Below, one piece after another: positions 30,659 to 39,401 of a stretch of DNA of 64,000 bases (position 1 is its first letter; each line of letters starts with the position of its first letter). The notes beneath the pieces were generated by a model. It saw only the letters and a list, made by a program, of their open reading frames with translations, was not told where the DNA came from and did no database searches. The DNA comes from Actinosynnema sp040640215. Its GTDB lineage: Bacteria > Actinomycetota > Actinomycetes > Mycobacteriales > Pseudonocardiaceae. The position numbers were made by a program, and so were the translations under genes. The DNA is taken from assembly GCF_040640215.1 (NCBI RefSeq), contig NZ_JBFABG010000001.1, positions 62,001-126,000 of the forward strand. The letters run 5' to 3'.

Positions 30659-31984
30659 TCAGCTCTTCGTGGCCCGGTCGAACTCCGCCTTCGGCTCGTG
30701 GATCTGCCCGAGCGCGACCACCTCGCGGCCCGAGAACAGGGCCTGCGTCCAGTCCACGAATACCCGGAACTTGCGGTTCACGGTGGGCATGAACATCACG
30801 TGGTAGCTGCGGTGCATGAACCAGGCGACGACCCCCTTGAAGCGCAGGCCGAACACGTCGCCCACGCCCTTGTAGAGGCCGAGGCCGGCGACCGAGCCGA
30901 CGTACTTGTGGCGGTAGTCCTTGGTCTGCTTGCCGCGCAGGGTGGCCACGATGTTCTTGGCCAGCAGCTTCGACTGGCGGATGGCGTGCTGGGCGTTCGG
31001 CACGCACGTCGCCGTCGGGTCCTCCTCGGTGCGCGAGAGGTCCGGCACGGCCGAGCAGTCGCCCGCCGACCACACCCCGGGCAGGCCCTGGACCTGCATC
31101 GCGGCCGTGCAGCGCACCCGGCCGCGCTCGTCGAGCGGCAGGTCGGTGTTGCGCAGCATCGGGTTGGCCTTCATGCCGGCCGTCCAGATGATGGTCTCCG
31201 AGTCGAACTCGGTGCCGTCGTCCAGGACGACGTGACCGCCCTCCAGCGACTTGACCCGGGTGTCCAGGTAGCAGGTGATGCCGCGCTTCTCCAACTGCTC
31301 GACGGTGTAGACGCCGAGCTTCGCGCTGACCTCGGGCATGATCCGCCCGGCCGCCTCGACCAGCACCCAGTGCATGTCCTCGGGCTTGAGGCCCTCGTAG
31401 TAGCGCAGCGCGTAGCGGGCCATGTCCTCCAGCTCCGCCAGCGTCTCGATGCCCGCGAAGCCGCCGCCGATGACCACGAAGCTCAGCAGCCGCTTGCGCG
31501 TCTCCGGGTCCTTCGTGCTGGCCGCCTGGTCGAGCCGGGACAGCACGTGGTTGCGCAGGTAGATGGCCTCGCCGATGGTCTTCATGCCGATGCCGACCTC
31601 GGGCAGGCCGGGGATCGGCAGGGTCCGCGAGACCGCGCCCAGCGCCGAGACGAGCACGTCGTACTCGATCTCCTCGACGTGGCCGTCGGCGAGCTCGACG
31701 GTGACCGCCTTGCGGGCGTGCTCGATCCTCGTGGCGCGCCCGGTGACGATGTGGCAGCGCTTGAGGACCTTGCGCAGCGGCACCACCACGTGGCGCGGCT
31801 CGATCGACCCGGCCGCCGCCTCGGGGAGGAACGGCTGGTAGGTCATGTGCGGCTGTGGGTCGATGACCGTGACCGACGCCTCACCGGAACGCAGCTTCTT
31901 CTGCAATCCCAGCGCGGTGTACATGCCGACGTACCCACCGCCGACAATCACGATCCGTGTGGGTTGCGACTTCACAGCAGCCAT
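30659..31984 (-). CDS. ndh: Type II NADH dehydrogenase (NAD(P)/FAD oxidoreductase)
   Basis: 441 residues. Single-subunit, non-proton-pumping quinone reductase at the inner membrane face. FAD site RIVIVGGGYVGMYTALGLQ near the N terminus; NADH site LLSFVVIGGGFAGIETLAELEDMA; second FAD contact GVWSAGDCSAVPD; C-terminal amphipathic region FKGVVAWFMHRSYHVMFMPTVNRKFRVFVDW for membrane binding. ATG at 31984 (AAVKSQPTR) has no clear ribosome site, so leaderless initiation is possible. It lies 189 bp upstream of the peptide/ATP-grasp operon on the same strand, with the operon's own promoter candidate between. Confidence 0.9.
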   Translation of the reverse strand: MAAVKSQPTRIVIVGGGYVGMYTALGLQKKLRSGEASVTVIDPQPHMTYQPFLPEAAAGSIEPRHVVVPLRKVLKRCHIVTGRATRIEHARKAVTVELADGHVEEIEYDVLVSALGAVSRTLPIPGLPEVGIGMKTIGEAIYLRNHVLSRLDQAASTKDPETRKRLLSFVVIGGGFAGIETLAELEDMARYALRYYEGLKPEDMHWVLVEAAGRIMPEVSAKLGVYTVEQLEKRGITCYLDTRVKSLEGGHVVLDDGTEFDSETIIWTAGMKANPMLRNTDLPLDERGRVRCTAAMQVQGLPGVWSAGDCSAVPDLSRTEEDPTATCVPNAQHAIRQSKLLAKNIVATLRGKQTKDYRHKYVGSVAGLGLYKGVGDVFGLRFKGVVAWFMHRSYHVMFMPTVNRKFRVFVDWTQALFSGREVVALGQIHEPKAEFDRATKS

Positions 31985-32131
31985 ACGCCCATGGTCGCAC
32001 CGGACGGCCGTTTCCGACGCTTCCGCGAGGCCCGTTGTGACCACAGTCGCCGGGTGATGCGGGACACGCAGCGCTCTGACCAGCGGCAGCGCCGCTCAAG
32101 TGGGTGAACGTGCTGAGAGGAACGATCCAGA

Positions 32132-32151
32132 AGCTCAGCTACCGCTGAGCT
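32132..32151 (-). terminator. Terminator after the MoxR/DUF58 operon
   Basis: 8-bp perfect stem AGCTCAGC/GCTGAGCT with a 4-nt loop, 16 bp beyond the last stop codon of the minus-strand operon; pyrimidine-rich but no T-run. Confidence 0.55.
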
Positions 32152-32166
32152 CACCGCCCCCTTTTC

Positions 32167-32718
32167 TCAGCTCCGCCGGCGCAGCAGCGCGACCGCGCCG
32201 ACGACCAGGCCGACCGCGCTCACGAGCGCGACCACCTCCACGGTTTCGCCCGTCCGGCCGCCCGGCACCAGGAGCAGGAGGGCCGCCAGGACCAGCACCC
32301 CGGCCTGCACCAGCAGGAAGCGGAGCCCGGCCGCCCGGAGCGCCTTCGGGTGGACGCGCGAGTGGACGGGTATGAGCGCCGCGTAAGCGCACAGCACGTG
32401 CAGCAGGTGCACCAGGGCGACCAGGACGAGCACCCCCGGCCGCACCGGCGGGCCGCCTTGCACCACGATCGCCACCGCCGGGTAGGCGACGAGGAGCGCG
32501 ACCGCCGCCGACGCGGGAATCGCGGCCGTCACCCCGGCCAGCCCGAGGTACAGCACCAACGGGGCGACCATCACCCCTTCGGCGTAGAGGATGCCGGCGA
32601 CGACCAGGGCCACCACGCCGATCCCGGCCCGCAACACCCAGCCGGGCAGGCCCCCGGCCAACCGGACGACCACCGGCTCCTGGTCGGCTCCGGCCCCGAC
32701 CGGCGGGTCCGCGCTCAT
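32167..32718 (-). CDS. Multi-pass membrane protein, last gene of the MoxR operon
   Basis: 183 residues, unrecognised family. Five or six hydrophobic segments: VLRAGIGVVALVVAGILYAEG, PLVLYLGLAGVTAAI, AVALLVAYPAVAIVV, VLVLVALVHLLHVLCAYAALI, LVQAGVLVLAALLLLVPG and VVALVSAVGLVVGAVALL, ending RRRS. No catalytic motif. The ATG at 32718 overlaps the DUF58 stop as ATGA, so it is made with the MoxR/DUF58 proteins, which in other bacteria assemble or activate membrane or surface complexes. Confidence 0.75.
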   Translation of the reverse strand: MSADPPVGAGADQEPVVVRLAGGLPGWVLRAGIGVVALVVAGILYAEGVMVAPLVLYLGLAGVTAAIPASAAVALLVAYPAVAIVVQGGPPVRPGVLVLVALVHLLHVLCAYAALIPVHSRVHPKALRAAGLRFLLVQAGVLVLAALLLLVPGGRTGETVEVVALVSAVGLVVGAVALLRRRS

Positions 32719-34037
32719 CGACGCCTCCCCGGCCGCGCGGCCTCGCGCAACGCGCCGGAGATGGCCGCCGCCCGCGCGTCCCAGGTCACCACCGGGACGC
32801 CGTGCCGGCGCATCGCCTCCAGCCGCACCTCGTGCTCCAGTTCCAGGACCTTCAGGGTGGCCGCGCCCCACTCCGACTCCCGGTCGGGCACCAGCCCCTC
32901 CGGCAGGACGTCCACCGCCAGCACCACGTTGCCGCGCCGCGCGGCCTGCACCGTCAGCTCGACCACCTCGGCGTCCAGGAACGGCGAGAGCACCACCACC
33001 AGCGCGCCGTGCGGCACCTGCTCGGCCCGCAGCACGGGCTTCTGCGCCCACCCCGCCGACCGCGCGCACACCACGAGCTGGTTGCGCAGCCGCAGCAACT
33101 GCCGCCGCCCCGCGCCCGCCCGCACGCCCAGTTGCGGCCGGCCCAGGTCCACCAGCCCGACCCGGTCGCCCTGCCGCAGGTACCCGGCCGCCAGCGACGC
33201 CGCCGCGCGCACCGCCAGGTCCAGGCTCCCGCCGGCCCGCGTGGTCACGCCCTTGGCCCCCGTCGACCACTCGCCCAGGTCCTGCTCGACGTCCAACCGG
33301 GTGTCCAGCGCCAGCACCACGTCCGCGTCGGCCTCCGCGTGGTGCTCGCGGACGTGCAGGGTGCCCGCCCGCAGCGACACCCGCCAGTCGATCCGGCGCA
33401 GCCGGTCCCCCGGCTGGAACGACCGGATGTCGCGCAGCTCCACCGAGTCGCCCGGCCGCCACGTCCGGTGCGCGCCGACCAGGCCCCTGGCCCGCGCGGG
33501 CAGCAGGCCGGCGGGCAACTGGTGCACCGGCGGCAGCAGGACCCGCCCGCGCTCGGCCGCGGTGACCGGCCCGTGCGCGAAGAGCCCGTCCGGTCCGGCC
33601 ACCAGGTGGTCCGGCCGCAGGTCCACGCCCTCGCCCCAGGCGTCGCGGCGCAGCACGACCTCGATCGAGGACGCGGCGGCGGGCAGCAGGTGCACCGGGC
33701 CGAGCCCGGTGCCGCCGGAGGGCAGCCGGATCGCCAGCACCTCGGCACCGACGCCCGGGTCGACGTCCACCAGGGACCTGGCCGCACCGACCTCGCCGGT
33801 CCGGGCCAGGCCGCGCACCCGCACGTCGGGCTTGCCGCCGGTGGTGGTGACCAGCGCGATCAGCGTCGACAGCAGCAGCGGCGCGCCGAACAGCACCAGC
33901 TCGACCCGGTGGAACAGCCCGCCGAACACGACCAGGCCCACGCCCAGCGCCACCCCGCGCACCAGGGCGTCGGTCGGGTGCCAGTGCGCGCCGCGCCCGC
34001 TGGTCAGCGCCTCCTTGATGCGCTGCCCCCGGCTCAT
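32715..34037 (-). CDS. DUF58 domain protein (MoxR-associated, VWA-like)
   Basis: 440 residues. Two membrane segments near the N terminus (ALVRGVALGVGLVVFGGLF and VLFGAPLLLSTLIALVTT), then a beta-rich extracytoplasmic stretch and a DUF58 domain with the signature RPGDSVELRDIRSFQPGDRLRRIDWRVSL and the VWA-like DVVLALDTRLDVEQ. DUF58 proteins are thought to work with MoxR ATPases in chaperone-like activation or assembly. The ATG at 34037 overlaps the moxR stop (ATGA) and the stop overlaps the next start (ATGA). Confidence 0.88.
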   Translation of the reverse strand: MSRGQRIKEALTSGRGAHWHPTDALVRGVALGVGLVVFGGLFHRVELVLFGAPLLLSTLIALVTTTGGKPDVRVRGLARTGEVGAARSLVDVDPGVGAEVLAIRLPSGGTGLGPVHLLPAAASSIEVVLRRDAWGEGVDLRPDHLVAGPDGLFAHGPVTAAERGRVLLPPVHQLPAGLLPARARGLVGAHRTWRPGDSVELRDIRSFQPGDRLRRIDWRVSLRAGTLHVREHHAEADADVVLALDTRLDVEQDLGEWSTGAKGVTTRAGGSLDLAVRAAASLAAGYLRQGDRVGLVDLGRPQLGVRAGAGRRQLLRLRNQLVVCARSAGWAQKPVLRAEQVPHGALVVVLSPFLDAEVVELTVQAARRGNVVLAVDVLPEGLVPDRESEWGAATLKVLELEHEVRLEAMRRHGVPVVTWDARAAAISGALREAARPGRRR

Positions 34038-34993
34038 GACCGGGTGGCGGCCGGGCCGGGCACGCGGTCGAGCAGCTCGGTCACGACCTCCACCCCGGTG
34101 ACGCCCGACGTCCACGTCTCCGGGCGCAGCGTCAGCCGGTGGGCCAGCGCCGGGATCGCGCACTCCTTGACGTCCTCGGGCAGCACGAAGTCCCGCCCGT
34201 CGAGCACCGCCAGCGCGCGGCCGACCAGCACCAGCGCCAACGCGCCGCGCGGCGACGCGCCGACCTCGACGGCCTGGTGCGCGCGGGTCGAGGAGGCCAG
34301 GTCCACGCAGTACCTCAGGATGTCGTCGTCCACCGCCACCTGCTCCACGCCCCGCTGGAGCGCGAGCAGCCGCTCGGTGTCCAGCACCGCCTCGACGGTG
34401 GCCTCCTCCTGCTTGCGGACCAGCCGCCGGCGCAGCACCTCGACCTCCTCGTCGGCGGGCGGGTAGCCGACGTCCAGCCGCAGCAGGAACCGGTCGAGCT
34501 GGGCCTCCGGCAGCGGGTAGGTGCCCTCGTACTCGACCGGGTTGGCGGTGGCCAGCACGTGGAACGGCCGGGGCAGCGGGAACGTCCGGCCCTCGACCGT
34601 GACCTGGCGCTCCTGCATGGCCTCCAGCAGCGCGGACTGGGTCTTGGGCGGCGTCCGGTTGATCTCGTCGGCCAGCAGCAGGCCAGTGAACAGCGGACCG
34701 GCGCGGAAGGTGAACTCCCGGTCGCCGGGGTCGTAGATGAACGAGCCGGTCACGTCCGCCGGCAGCAGGTCGGGCGTGCACTGGAGGCGGGTGAAGTCCA
34801 GCCGCAGCGCCTGGGCGAGCGAGCGCGCCATGAGGGTCTTGCCCAGGCCGGGCACGTCTTCGAGCAGGACGTGCCCGCCGGCCAGGATCGCGGCCAGGGC
34901 CAGGCGCACCGAGCGCTGCCGGCCGACGACGACGGCCCCGACCGCGTCCAGGACGGCCTTGCCCTCGGCTCCGATGTGGGATGCAGACGTCAC
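34034..34993 (-). CDS. MoxR family AAA+ ATPase
   Basis: 319 residues. Walker A in LEDVPGLGKTLMARSLAQ, Walker B in GLLLADEINRTPPKTQSALLEAMQERQVTVEG, sensor region VLATANPVEYEGTYPLPEAQLDRFL, all diagnostic of MoxR. Helical lid follows with TSGVTGVEVVTELLDRV at the end. A cytosolic chaperone-like ATPase that probably acts on the DUF58 protein. The GTG at 34993 forms a GTGA overlap with the preceding gene. Confidence 0.94.
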   Translation of the reverse strand: MTSASHIGAEGKAVLDAVGAVVVGRQRSVRLALAAILAGGHVLLEDVPGLGKTLMARSLAQALRLDFTRLQCTPDLLPADVTGSFIYDPGDREFTFRAGPLFTGLLLADEINRTPPKTQSALLEAMQERQVTVEGRTFPLPRPFHVLATANPVEYEGTYPLPEAQLDRFLLRLDVGYPPADEEVEVLRRRLVRKQEEATVEAVLDTERLLALQRGVEQVAVDDDILRYCVDLASSTRAHQAVEVGASPRGALALVLVGRALAVLDGRDFVLPEDVKECAIPALAHRLTLRPETWTSGVTGVEVVTELLDRVPGPAATRS

Positions 34994-35475
34994 AGGTTCT
35001 CCAACAGCCGGGTGAGCGTGCGGTGGTCGGGCAGGGACGCGCCCGGATCGGTGACCAGGCGGTGCAGTTCGGGGTCGAGCAGCGCGGCGGCGCGCGGGTC
35101 GGCCAGGTCCGGCACGCCGTGCCGCTGCCGCACCCGGGCCTCCACCAGCCGGCGCAGCCGGGGCTGGATGCGGACGGCGAACCGGTCCTGGTCGACGGCG
35201 GCCTCCGCCAGTCGGGCGGCCAGGCTGCTCGCCTGCACGGAGGTGGCGGTGGAGAAGTGCGCGGGCGGCGGGGCCCACACGACGTCGGTGGCTCGCGGCA
35301 GGCGTGCCACCAGCATCGCCAGCGCCAGCGCGGGCAGCGCGACCAGCACGGCCCAGTGCACCGGCGCGCCGGCGCGGACCAGGGCGAAGGCGGTGGCCCC
35401 GCCGACCACGACGCCGGCCGTGAGCGCGCCGGCCATGCCCAGCATCGGGGTGATCCCCCGCTCCGCCCCGGTCAT
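34990..35475 (-). CDS. Membrane protein of the MoxR operon
   Basis: 161 residues, unrecognised family. Two membrane segments (GMAGALTAGVVVGGATAFALV and WAVLVALPALALAMLVARL) followed by a cytoplasmic helical domain of about 100 residues with DQDRFAVRIQPRLRRLVEARVRQRHGVPD. Start and stop both overlap neighbours by 4 nt, placing it firmly in the operon between the DUF4129 gene and moxR. Confidence 0.78.
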   Translation of the reverse strand: MTGAERGITPMLGMAGALTAGVVVGGATAFALVRAGAPVHWAVLVALPALALAMLVARLPRATDVVWAPPPAHFSTATSVQASSLAARLAEAAVDQDRFAVRIQPRLRRLVEARVRQRHGVPDLADPRAAALLDPELHRLVTDPGASLPDHRTLTRLLENL

Positions 35476-36131
35476 CGCGGGTCACCCAGGTCGCGCACGA
35501 TCCGCTCCAGGGCGTCCTCGGCGGTGCGGGCGTCGGCGTCGGTGACCTCGGCGGTGCCGAACCGCGCCCGCTGGTAGGCGGTGCGCAGCGCGCCGGCGGC
35601 GCGCTCGTCGACCCGGTGGCGGGCCAGCAGCGCCCCGGTGAACTCGGTGGGGGTCTCGGCGGGCCGGCGCGCCGCGCCGCTGTCCGCCGCGGCCTGCTCC
35701 AGGCGCAGCCAGGAGAGCACCACCGCGTCGCGCGGCGGCCCGCCGGCGCGGGCCCGGAGTTCGACCAGCGCCTCCCGCGCGCCGCGCACCAGGAGGTCCG
35801 GCGCGGACTCGGCCCCGGCGTCGGCGGTCTCCACGGCGCGGCCCGCGCCCCGCCGGCGACGCCGGGGCAGCCGCAGGCCGGCGAGCAGGCCGACCACCAC
35901 GACCAGCGAGGCCGCGACCAGCACCAGGTAGACGGCCACCAGCGAGCCGCCCGCCTCGGACGGCGCGATGTCGTTCAGGTCGGACTGGCGTTGCACCGGG
36001 TTCAGCGTGGGCACCACGTCGTCGGCCGCGCGCGTGGCCGCGTACGGCACCGGAGACGTCCCGCCGGCCGCGATCGCGACCACGACGAGCGCGGCACCCA
36101 CGAGGAGCGCGAGCACGAGCCGGGGTCTCAT
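35472..36131 (-). CDS. DUF4129 domain protein
   Basis: 219 residues. N-terminal signal or membrane segment (LVLALLVGAALVVVAIAAGG), an extracytoplasmic linker, a second membrane segment (VYLVLVAASLVVVVGLLAGL, about 85-105), a basic RRRRR stop-transfer, and a C-terminal DUF4129 helical domain: SWLRLEQAAADSG, RPAETPTEFTGALLARHRV, ALRTAYQRARFGTAEV. DUF4129 proteins typically accompany MoxR/DUF58 pairs. ATG at 36131 is preferred to the upstream one at 36146, though neither has a strong ribosome site. First gene of the operon. Confidence 0.85.
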   Translation of the reverse strand: MRPRLVLALLVGAALVVVAIAAGGTSPVPYAATRAADDVVPTLNPVQRQSDLNDIAPSEAGGSLVAVYLVLVAASLVVVVGLLAGLRLPRRRRRGAGRAVETADAGAESAPDLLVRGAREALVELRARAGGPPRDAVVLSWLRLEQAAADSGAARRPAETPTEFTGALLARHRVDERAAGALRTAYQRARFGTAEVTDADARTAEDALERIVRDLGDPR

Positions 36132-36199
36132 GACGGAATGATGCACGCCACACCGGCTGGAAATCCCGCGATTTGACCAAGGGTTGAGGTTTCGGGACC

Positions 36200-36535
36200 T
36201 CAGGAGAAGACGACGGACCTGATCATGAGCCGATCGGACGCCTTGGCACCCGGCCGGAGGCTGTAGTGCTCACCCGAGCATCCGCCGTCTTTGAACACGG
36301 TCGCGGTGGCGTCGGTGTGGTTGCGCGGCCGGAACGCCCAGGCGTCCTCGTTGCCCAGGACCTCGGGGATGTCGAGGCACTCGGCGCTGGCCGGGTCCGT
36401 CAGCTCCGACTCCCAGGACGGGCCGCCCGGGTACCCGAAGCGGTACTCGAACGACCCCTCGGCGGCGAGGGCGGTGGCGGGCACGACCAGGGACAGGACT
36501 GCGGCGGCAACGGCGGCGGCGGCGCGGAAGCGCAT
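36200..36535 (-). CDS. Small secreted protein, possibly peptidase inhibitor I36-like
   Basis: 111 residues with a clear signal peptide (about 1-25, FRAAAAVAAAVLSLVVPATALAA is cut near AEGS). The mature part has two Cys (SAECLDIP and DGGCSGEHYSL) and a C-terminal pattern ATVFKDGGCSGEHYSLRPG with MIRSVVF, reminiscent of the beta-gamma-crystallin-like peptidase inhibitor family I36 of actinobacteria. The resemblance is modest. TGGAG lies 6 nt before the ATG. It stands alone between the MoxR operon and the glycosylase gene. Confidence 0.6.
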   Translation of the reverse strand: MRFRAAAAVAAAVLSLVVPATALAAEGSFEYRFGYPGGPSWESELTDPASAECLDIPEVLGNEDAWAFRPRNHTDATATVFKDGGCSGEHYSLRPGAKASDRLMIRSVVFS

Positions 36536-36626
36536 GCTCACTCCAGGGGGTAGGCGACGCGTCCCACCCTGGGAGCGGACACCGGGCACCGCACGGCCGC
36601 TCATCCGTTGGTGCACCGAGATCACC

Positions 36627-37340
36627 TCACGGGGTGACGGTCTCCAGCCCGGCGGCCCCGGCGGCGCGGCGCAGCACGTCCTGGAGCATCCCGGCGGTCA
36701 GCCGGCGGGTGTAGGTGTTGTGCGGCGACACGTGGTAGCTGCCGAACAGCTCCAGCGGCGGCCCGCCGTCCCGCGCGGGGAGCGCGACGGACGTGCCGTG
36801 GCCGAACTTCGGCGCGGGCCGGGGCACCTCCCCGCCGGCGGCCAGCACGGGCAGCAGCGCCTGCCAGCCGAACCCGCCCAGCACGACCACCGCGCGCAGC
36901 GTGGGCCGCAGCAGCGCCAGTTCCTCCACCAGCCACGGCCGGCAGGTGTCGCGCTCCTCGGCGGTCGGCTTGTTCGCGGGCGGCGCGCACTTCACCGGGG
37001 CCGTGATGCGGGTGCCGTGGAGCTCCAGGCCGTCGCCCGCGCGCACGGACGTGGGCTGCGACGCCAGGCCCACCGCGTGCAGCGCGGCGTACAGGAAGTC
37101 GCCGGAGGGGTCGCCGGTGAACATCCGGCCGGTGCGGTTCCCGCCGTGCGCGGCCGGGGCCAGGCCGACCAGTGCGAGCCGGGCGTCCGCCGGGCCGAAG
37201 CCCGGCACCGGCCGCCCCCAGTACACCTGGTCGGCGTAGGCGGCCCGCTTGACCAGGGCCGCCTCCTCCCGCCAGGCGACCAGGCGCGGGCACGCCCGGC
37301 ACGTCGTCACGCTCCGGTCCAGCTCGGAAAGCGAACGCAC
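36627..37340 (-). CDS. udgB: Type 5 uracil-DNA glycosylase (UdgB family)
   Basis: 237 residues from a GTG at 37340. It removes uracil, and in family members hypoxanthine, from DNA in base excision repair. The N terminus carries 4Fe-4S cluster Cys (TTCRACPRLVAWREE; two more at VKCAPPANKP and DTCRPWL). The catalytic motif is GLAPAAHGGNRTGRMFTGD, in which family 5 enzymes have Ala where family 1 has Asp, and the late motif is SYHVSPHNTYT. The gene is divergent from the S10 peptidase-like gene with 30 bp between starts. Confidence 0.9.
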   Translation of the reverse strand: MRSLSELDRSVTTCRACPRLVAWREEAALVKRAAYADQVYWGRPVPGFGPADARLALVGLAPAAHGGNRTGRMFTGDPSGDFLYAALHAVGLASQPTSVRAGDGLELHGTRITAPVKCAPPANKPTAEERDTCRPWLVEELALLRPTLRAVVVLGGFGWQALLPVLAAGGEVPRPAPKFGHGTSVALPARDGGPPLELFGSYHVSPHNTYTRRLTAGMLQDVLRRAAGAAGLETVTP

Positions 37341-37370
37341 GGACCCCCGCCCCGAACGTAGAGTTCGACC

Positions 37371-38852
37371 ATGACCGACAAGGACACCGGGGCCGAGCAG
37401 ACCCCAGCGGACCAGGCCGCCCGCGGCAAGGTCACCCCTGCCGACGACCTCGTCACCACCCAGCACAGCATCACCGTCAAGCGGCGCAAGCTGAACTACA
37501 CCACGACCACCGGTCGGGTGGTGCTGCGCAAGGAGGTGCTGACCGACGGGAAGTTCGACGGGCACCTGGCCAAGGCGGAGGTGTTCCTCACCTCCTACAC
37601 CCTGGACGGCGCGGACGCCGGCAAGCGCCCGGTCACCTTCGCGTTCAACGGCGGGCCCGGCTCGTCCAGCGTGTGGCTGCACCTGGGGCTGCTCGGGCCG
37701 CGCCGGGTGGTCTCCGGCGACGTGGGCGAGCTCGCGCCGCCGCCGTACGACCTGGTGGACAACCCGGAGACCCTGCTGGCGCACAGCGACCTGGTGTTCA
37801 TCGACCCGGTGTCCACCGGGTTCTCGCGGGCGGTGCAGGGCGAGAAGCCCGGCGAGTTCCACGGGTTCCAGGGCGACGTCGAGTCGGTCGGCGAGGTGAT
37901 CCGGCTGTGGACCTCGCGGCACGGCCGGTGGATGTCGCCGAAGTTCCTGGCCGGCGAGTCGTACGGCACCACCCGCGCGGCGGCGCTGGCCGAGCACCTC
38001 CAGGTGCGCTACGGCATGTACCTCAACGGGCTGATGCTGATCTCGTCCGTGCTGGACTTCGGCACGCTCGACTTCAGCGAGGGCAACGACCTGCCGTACT
38101 CGCTGTTCCTGCCGACCTACGCGGCGATCGCGCACTACCACGGCCTGCACGGCGACCGGTCGCTGTCGGACGTGCTGGCCGACGCGGAGGACTTCGCGTC
38201 CCGGGACTACCCGTGGGCGCTGGCGCGCGGGCACCGGCTGTCCGAGGAGGAGCGCGCGTCGGCGGTGGCCCGGTACGCGGCCCTGACCGGGCTGTCCGAG
38301 GACTACGTGGACCGGGTGAACCTGCGGGTGGAGCACGTGCGGTTCTTCACCGAGCTGCTGCGCTCCCGGCGCAGGGTCGTGGGCCGCCTGGACTCCCGCT
38401 TCACCGGGGCGGACGTGGACTACGGGCGCGAGCTGTTCAGCGAGGACCCGTCGTACTCGGCGATCATGGGCCCGTACACGGCGGCGCTGAACCACTACCT
38501 GCGGGCGGACCTGGGGTACGAGAACGACCTGCCCTACGAGATCCTGTCGCGGACGGTGCACCCCTGGTCGTACAAGGAGTTCGAGGGCACGCACGTGACG
38601 GTGGCGAACAAGCTGTCGTCGGCGATGCGCGCCAACCCGGACCTCAAGGTGCACGTCGCGTACGGTCACTACGACGGCGCGACGCCGTACTACGCGGCCG
38701 AGCACGTGCTGGCGCACTTGAACATCCCGGCCGAGCTGCACGAGAACATCGAGTCGGCCTACTACCCGGCCGGTCACATGATGTACGTGCACGAACCGAG
38801 CCGCGTGCAGCAGTCGAAAGACCTTGCGGCGTTTGTGGAATCAGCGAAATAA
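37371..38852 (+). CDS. Serine carboxypeptidase S10-like protein
   Basis: 493 residues, no signal peptide. Alpha/beta hydrolase of the S10 family: oxyanion segment FAFNGGPGSSSVWLHLG, nucleophile elbow AGESYGTTRAA (Ser in GESYG), late Asp in YGHYDGATPY and His in YPAGHMMYV. Conserved IDPVSTGFS supports S10. Bacterial members of this cytosolic type are poorly characterised. The ATG at 37371 lacks a strong ribosome site and follows a short 30-bp divergent region, suggesting leaderless translation. A strong convergent terminator follows. Confidence 0.9.
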   Translation: MTDKDTGAEQTPADQAARGKVTPADDLVTTQHSITVKRRKLNYTTTTGRVVLRKEVLTDGKFDGHLAKAEVFLTSYTLDGADAGKRPVTFAFNGGPGSSSVWLHLGLLGPRRVVSGDVGELAPPPYDLVDNPETLLAHSDLVFIDPVSTGFSRAVQGEKPGEFHGFQGDVESVGEVIRLWTSRHGRWMSPKFLAGESYGTTRAAALAEHLQVRYGMYLNGLMLISSVLDFGTLDFSEGNDLPYSLFLPTYAAIAHYHGLHGDRSLSDVLADAEDFASRDYPWALARGHRLSEEERASAVARYAALTGLSEDYVDRVNLRVEHVRFFTELLRSRRRVVGRLDSRFTGADVDYGRELFSEDPSYSAIMGPYTAALNHYLRADLGYENDLPYEILSRTVHPWSYKEFEGTHVTVANKLSSAMRANPDLKVHVAYGHYDGATPYYAAEHVLAHLNIPAELHENIESAYYPAGHMMYVHEPSRVQQSKDLAAFVESAK

Positions 38853-38919
38853 CACTGTTCTGACCACGCCGTCCGTGGGGCGGGTGTGGGGCACGACGCC
38901 CCGGCGGCAGCGGTGACCG

Positions 38920-38953
38920 GACGCCGGGGCGGCTCGCGCGCCGCCCCGGCGTC
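38920..38953. terminator. Bidirectional terminator
   Basis: Perfect 14-bp stem GACGCCGGGGCGGC with its complement and a 6-nt loop, between the convergent S10 and Sel1-like genes. Confidence 0.8.
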
Positions 38954-38964
38954 GCCGGGACTCG

Positions 38965-39372
38965 TCAGCCGGTGAGGCGGTCGAGCGCGGCGAGGTTGTC
39001 CTGGGCGTGCGAGTCGCCCAGGTCCGCCGCCGCCTGGTACCAGCGCTTGGCCAGGGCGATGTCGCCGAGGAAGTCGTAGACGTCGCCCAGCACCGCCATC
39101 GCGTCCGCCTGGCCGGCGTCGGCCGCCCGTTGCAGCCACGGCAGGGCCGCTTCCTCGTCCTTCCAGACGTGCCACAGGAACGAGCCGAACTCGGCGACGC
39201 CCCGCGCGTGGCCCGCCGCCGCCGCGCGGCTCAGCCAGCCGCCGACCTCGTCCTGGAGCTCGTCCTCGTCCTCCTCGCCGGTCAGGTCCTCCTCCAGCAG
39301 CAGGGCCAGCTCGACCATCGCCTCGACGTCCCCGGCCTCGGCGGCGGCGCGGAGCGCGGTGGGGTCGGTCAT
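38965..39372 (-). CDS. Sel1/TPR-like repeat protein
   Basis: 135 residues. Alpha-helical repeats with the Sel1 spacing: ALRAAAEAGDVEAMVELALLLEE, WLSRAAAAGHARGVAEFGSFLW, WLQRAADAGQADAMAVLGDVY and WYQAAADLGDSHAQDNLAAL. An acidic insert EEDEDELQDE lies after the first repeat. Such proteins are protein-protein adaptors; partner unknown. GAGAGG is 7 nt upstream of the ATG. It follows the opp operon by 29 bp on the same strand and may be read through from it. Confidence 0.75.
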   Translation of the reverse strand: MTDPTALRAAAEAGDVEAMVELALLLEEDLTGEEDEDELQDEVGGWLSRAAAAGHARGVAEFGSFLWHVWKDEEAALPWLQRAADAGQADAMAVLGDVYDFLGDIALAKRWYQAAADLGDSHAQDNLAALDRLTG

Positions 39373-39401
39373 CGGGTGTCCTCTCGTCGGTCCGCCGCGG
39401 A

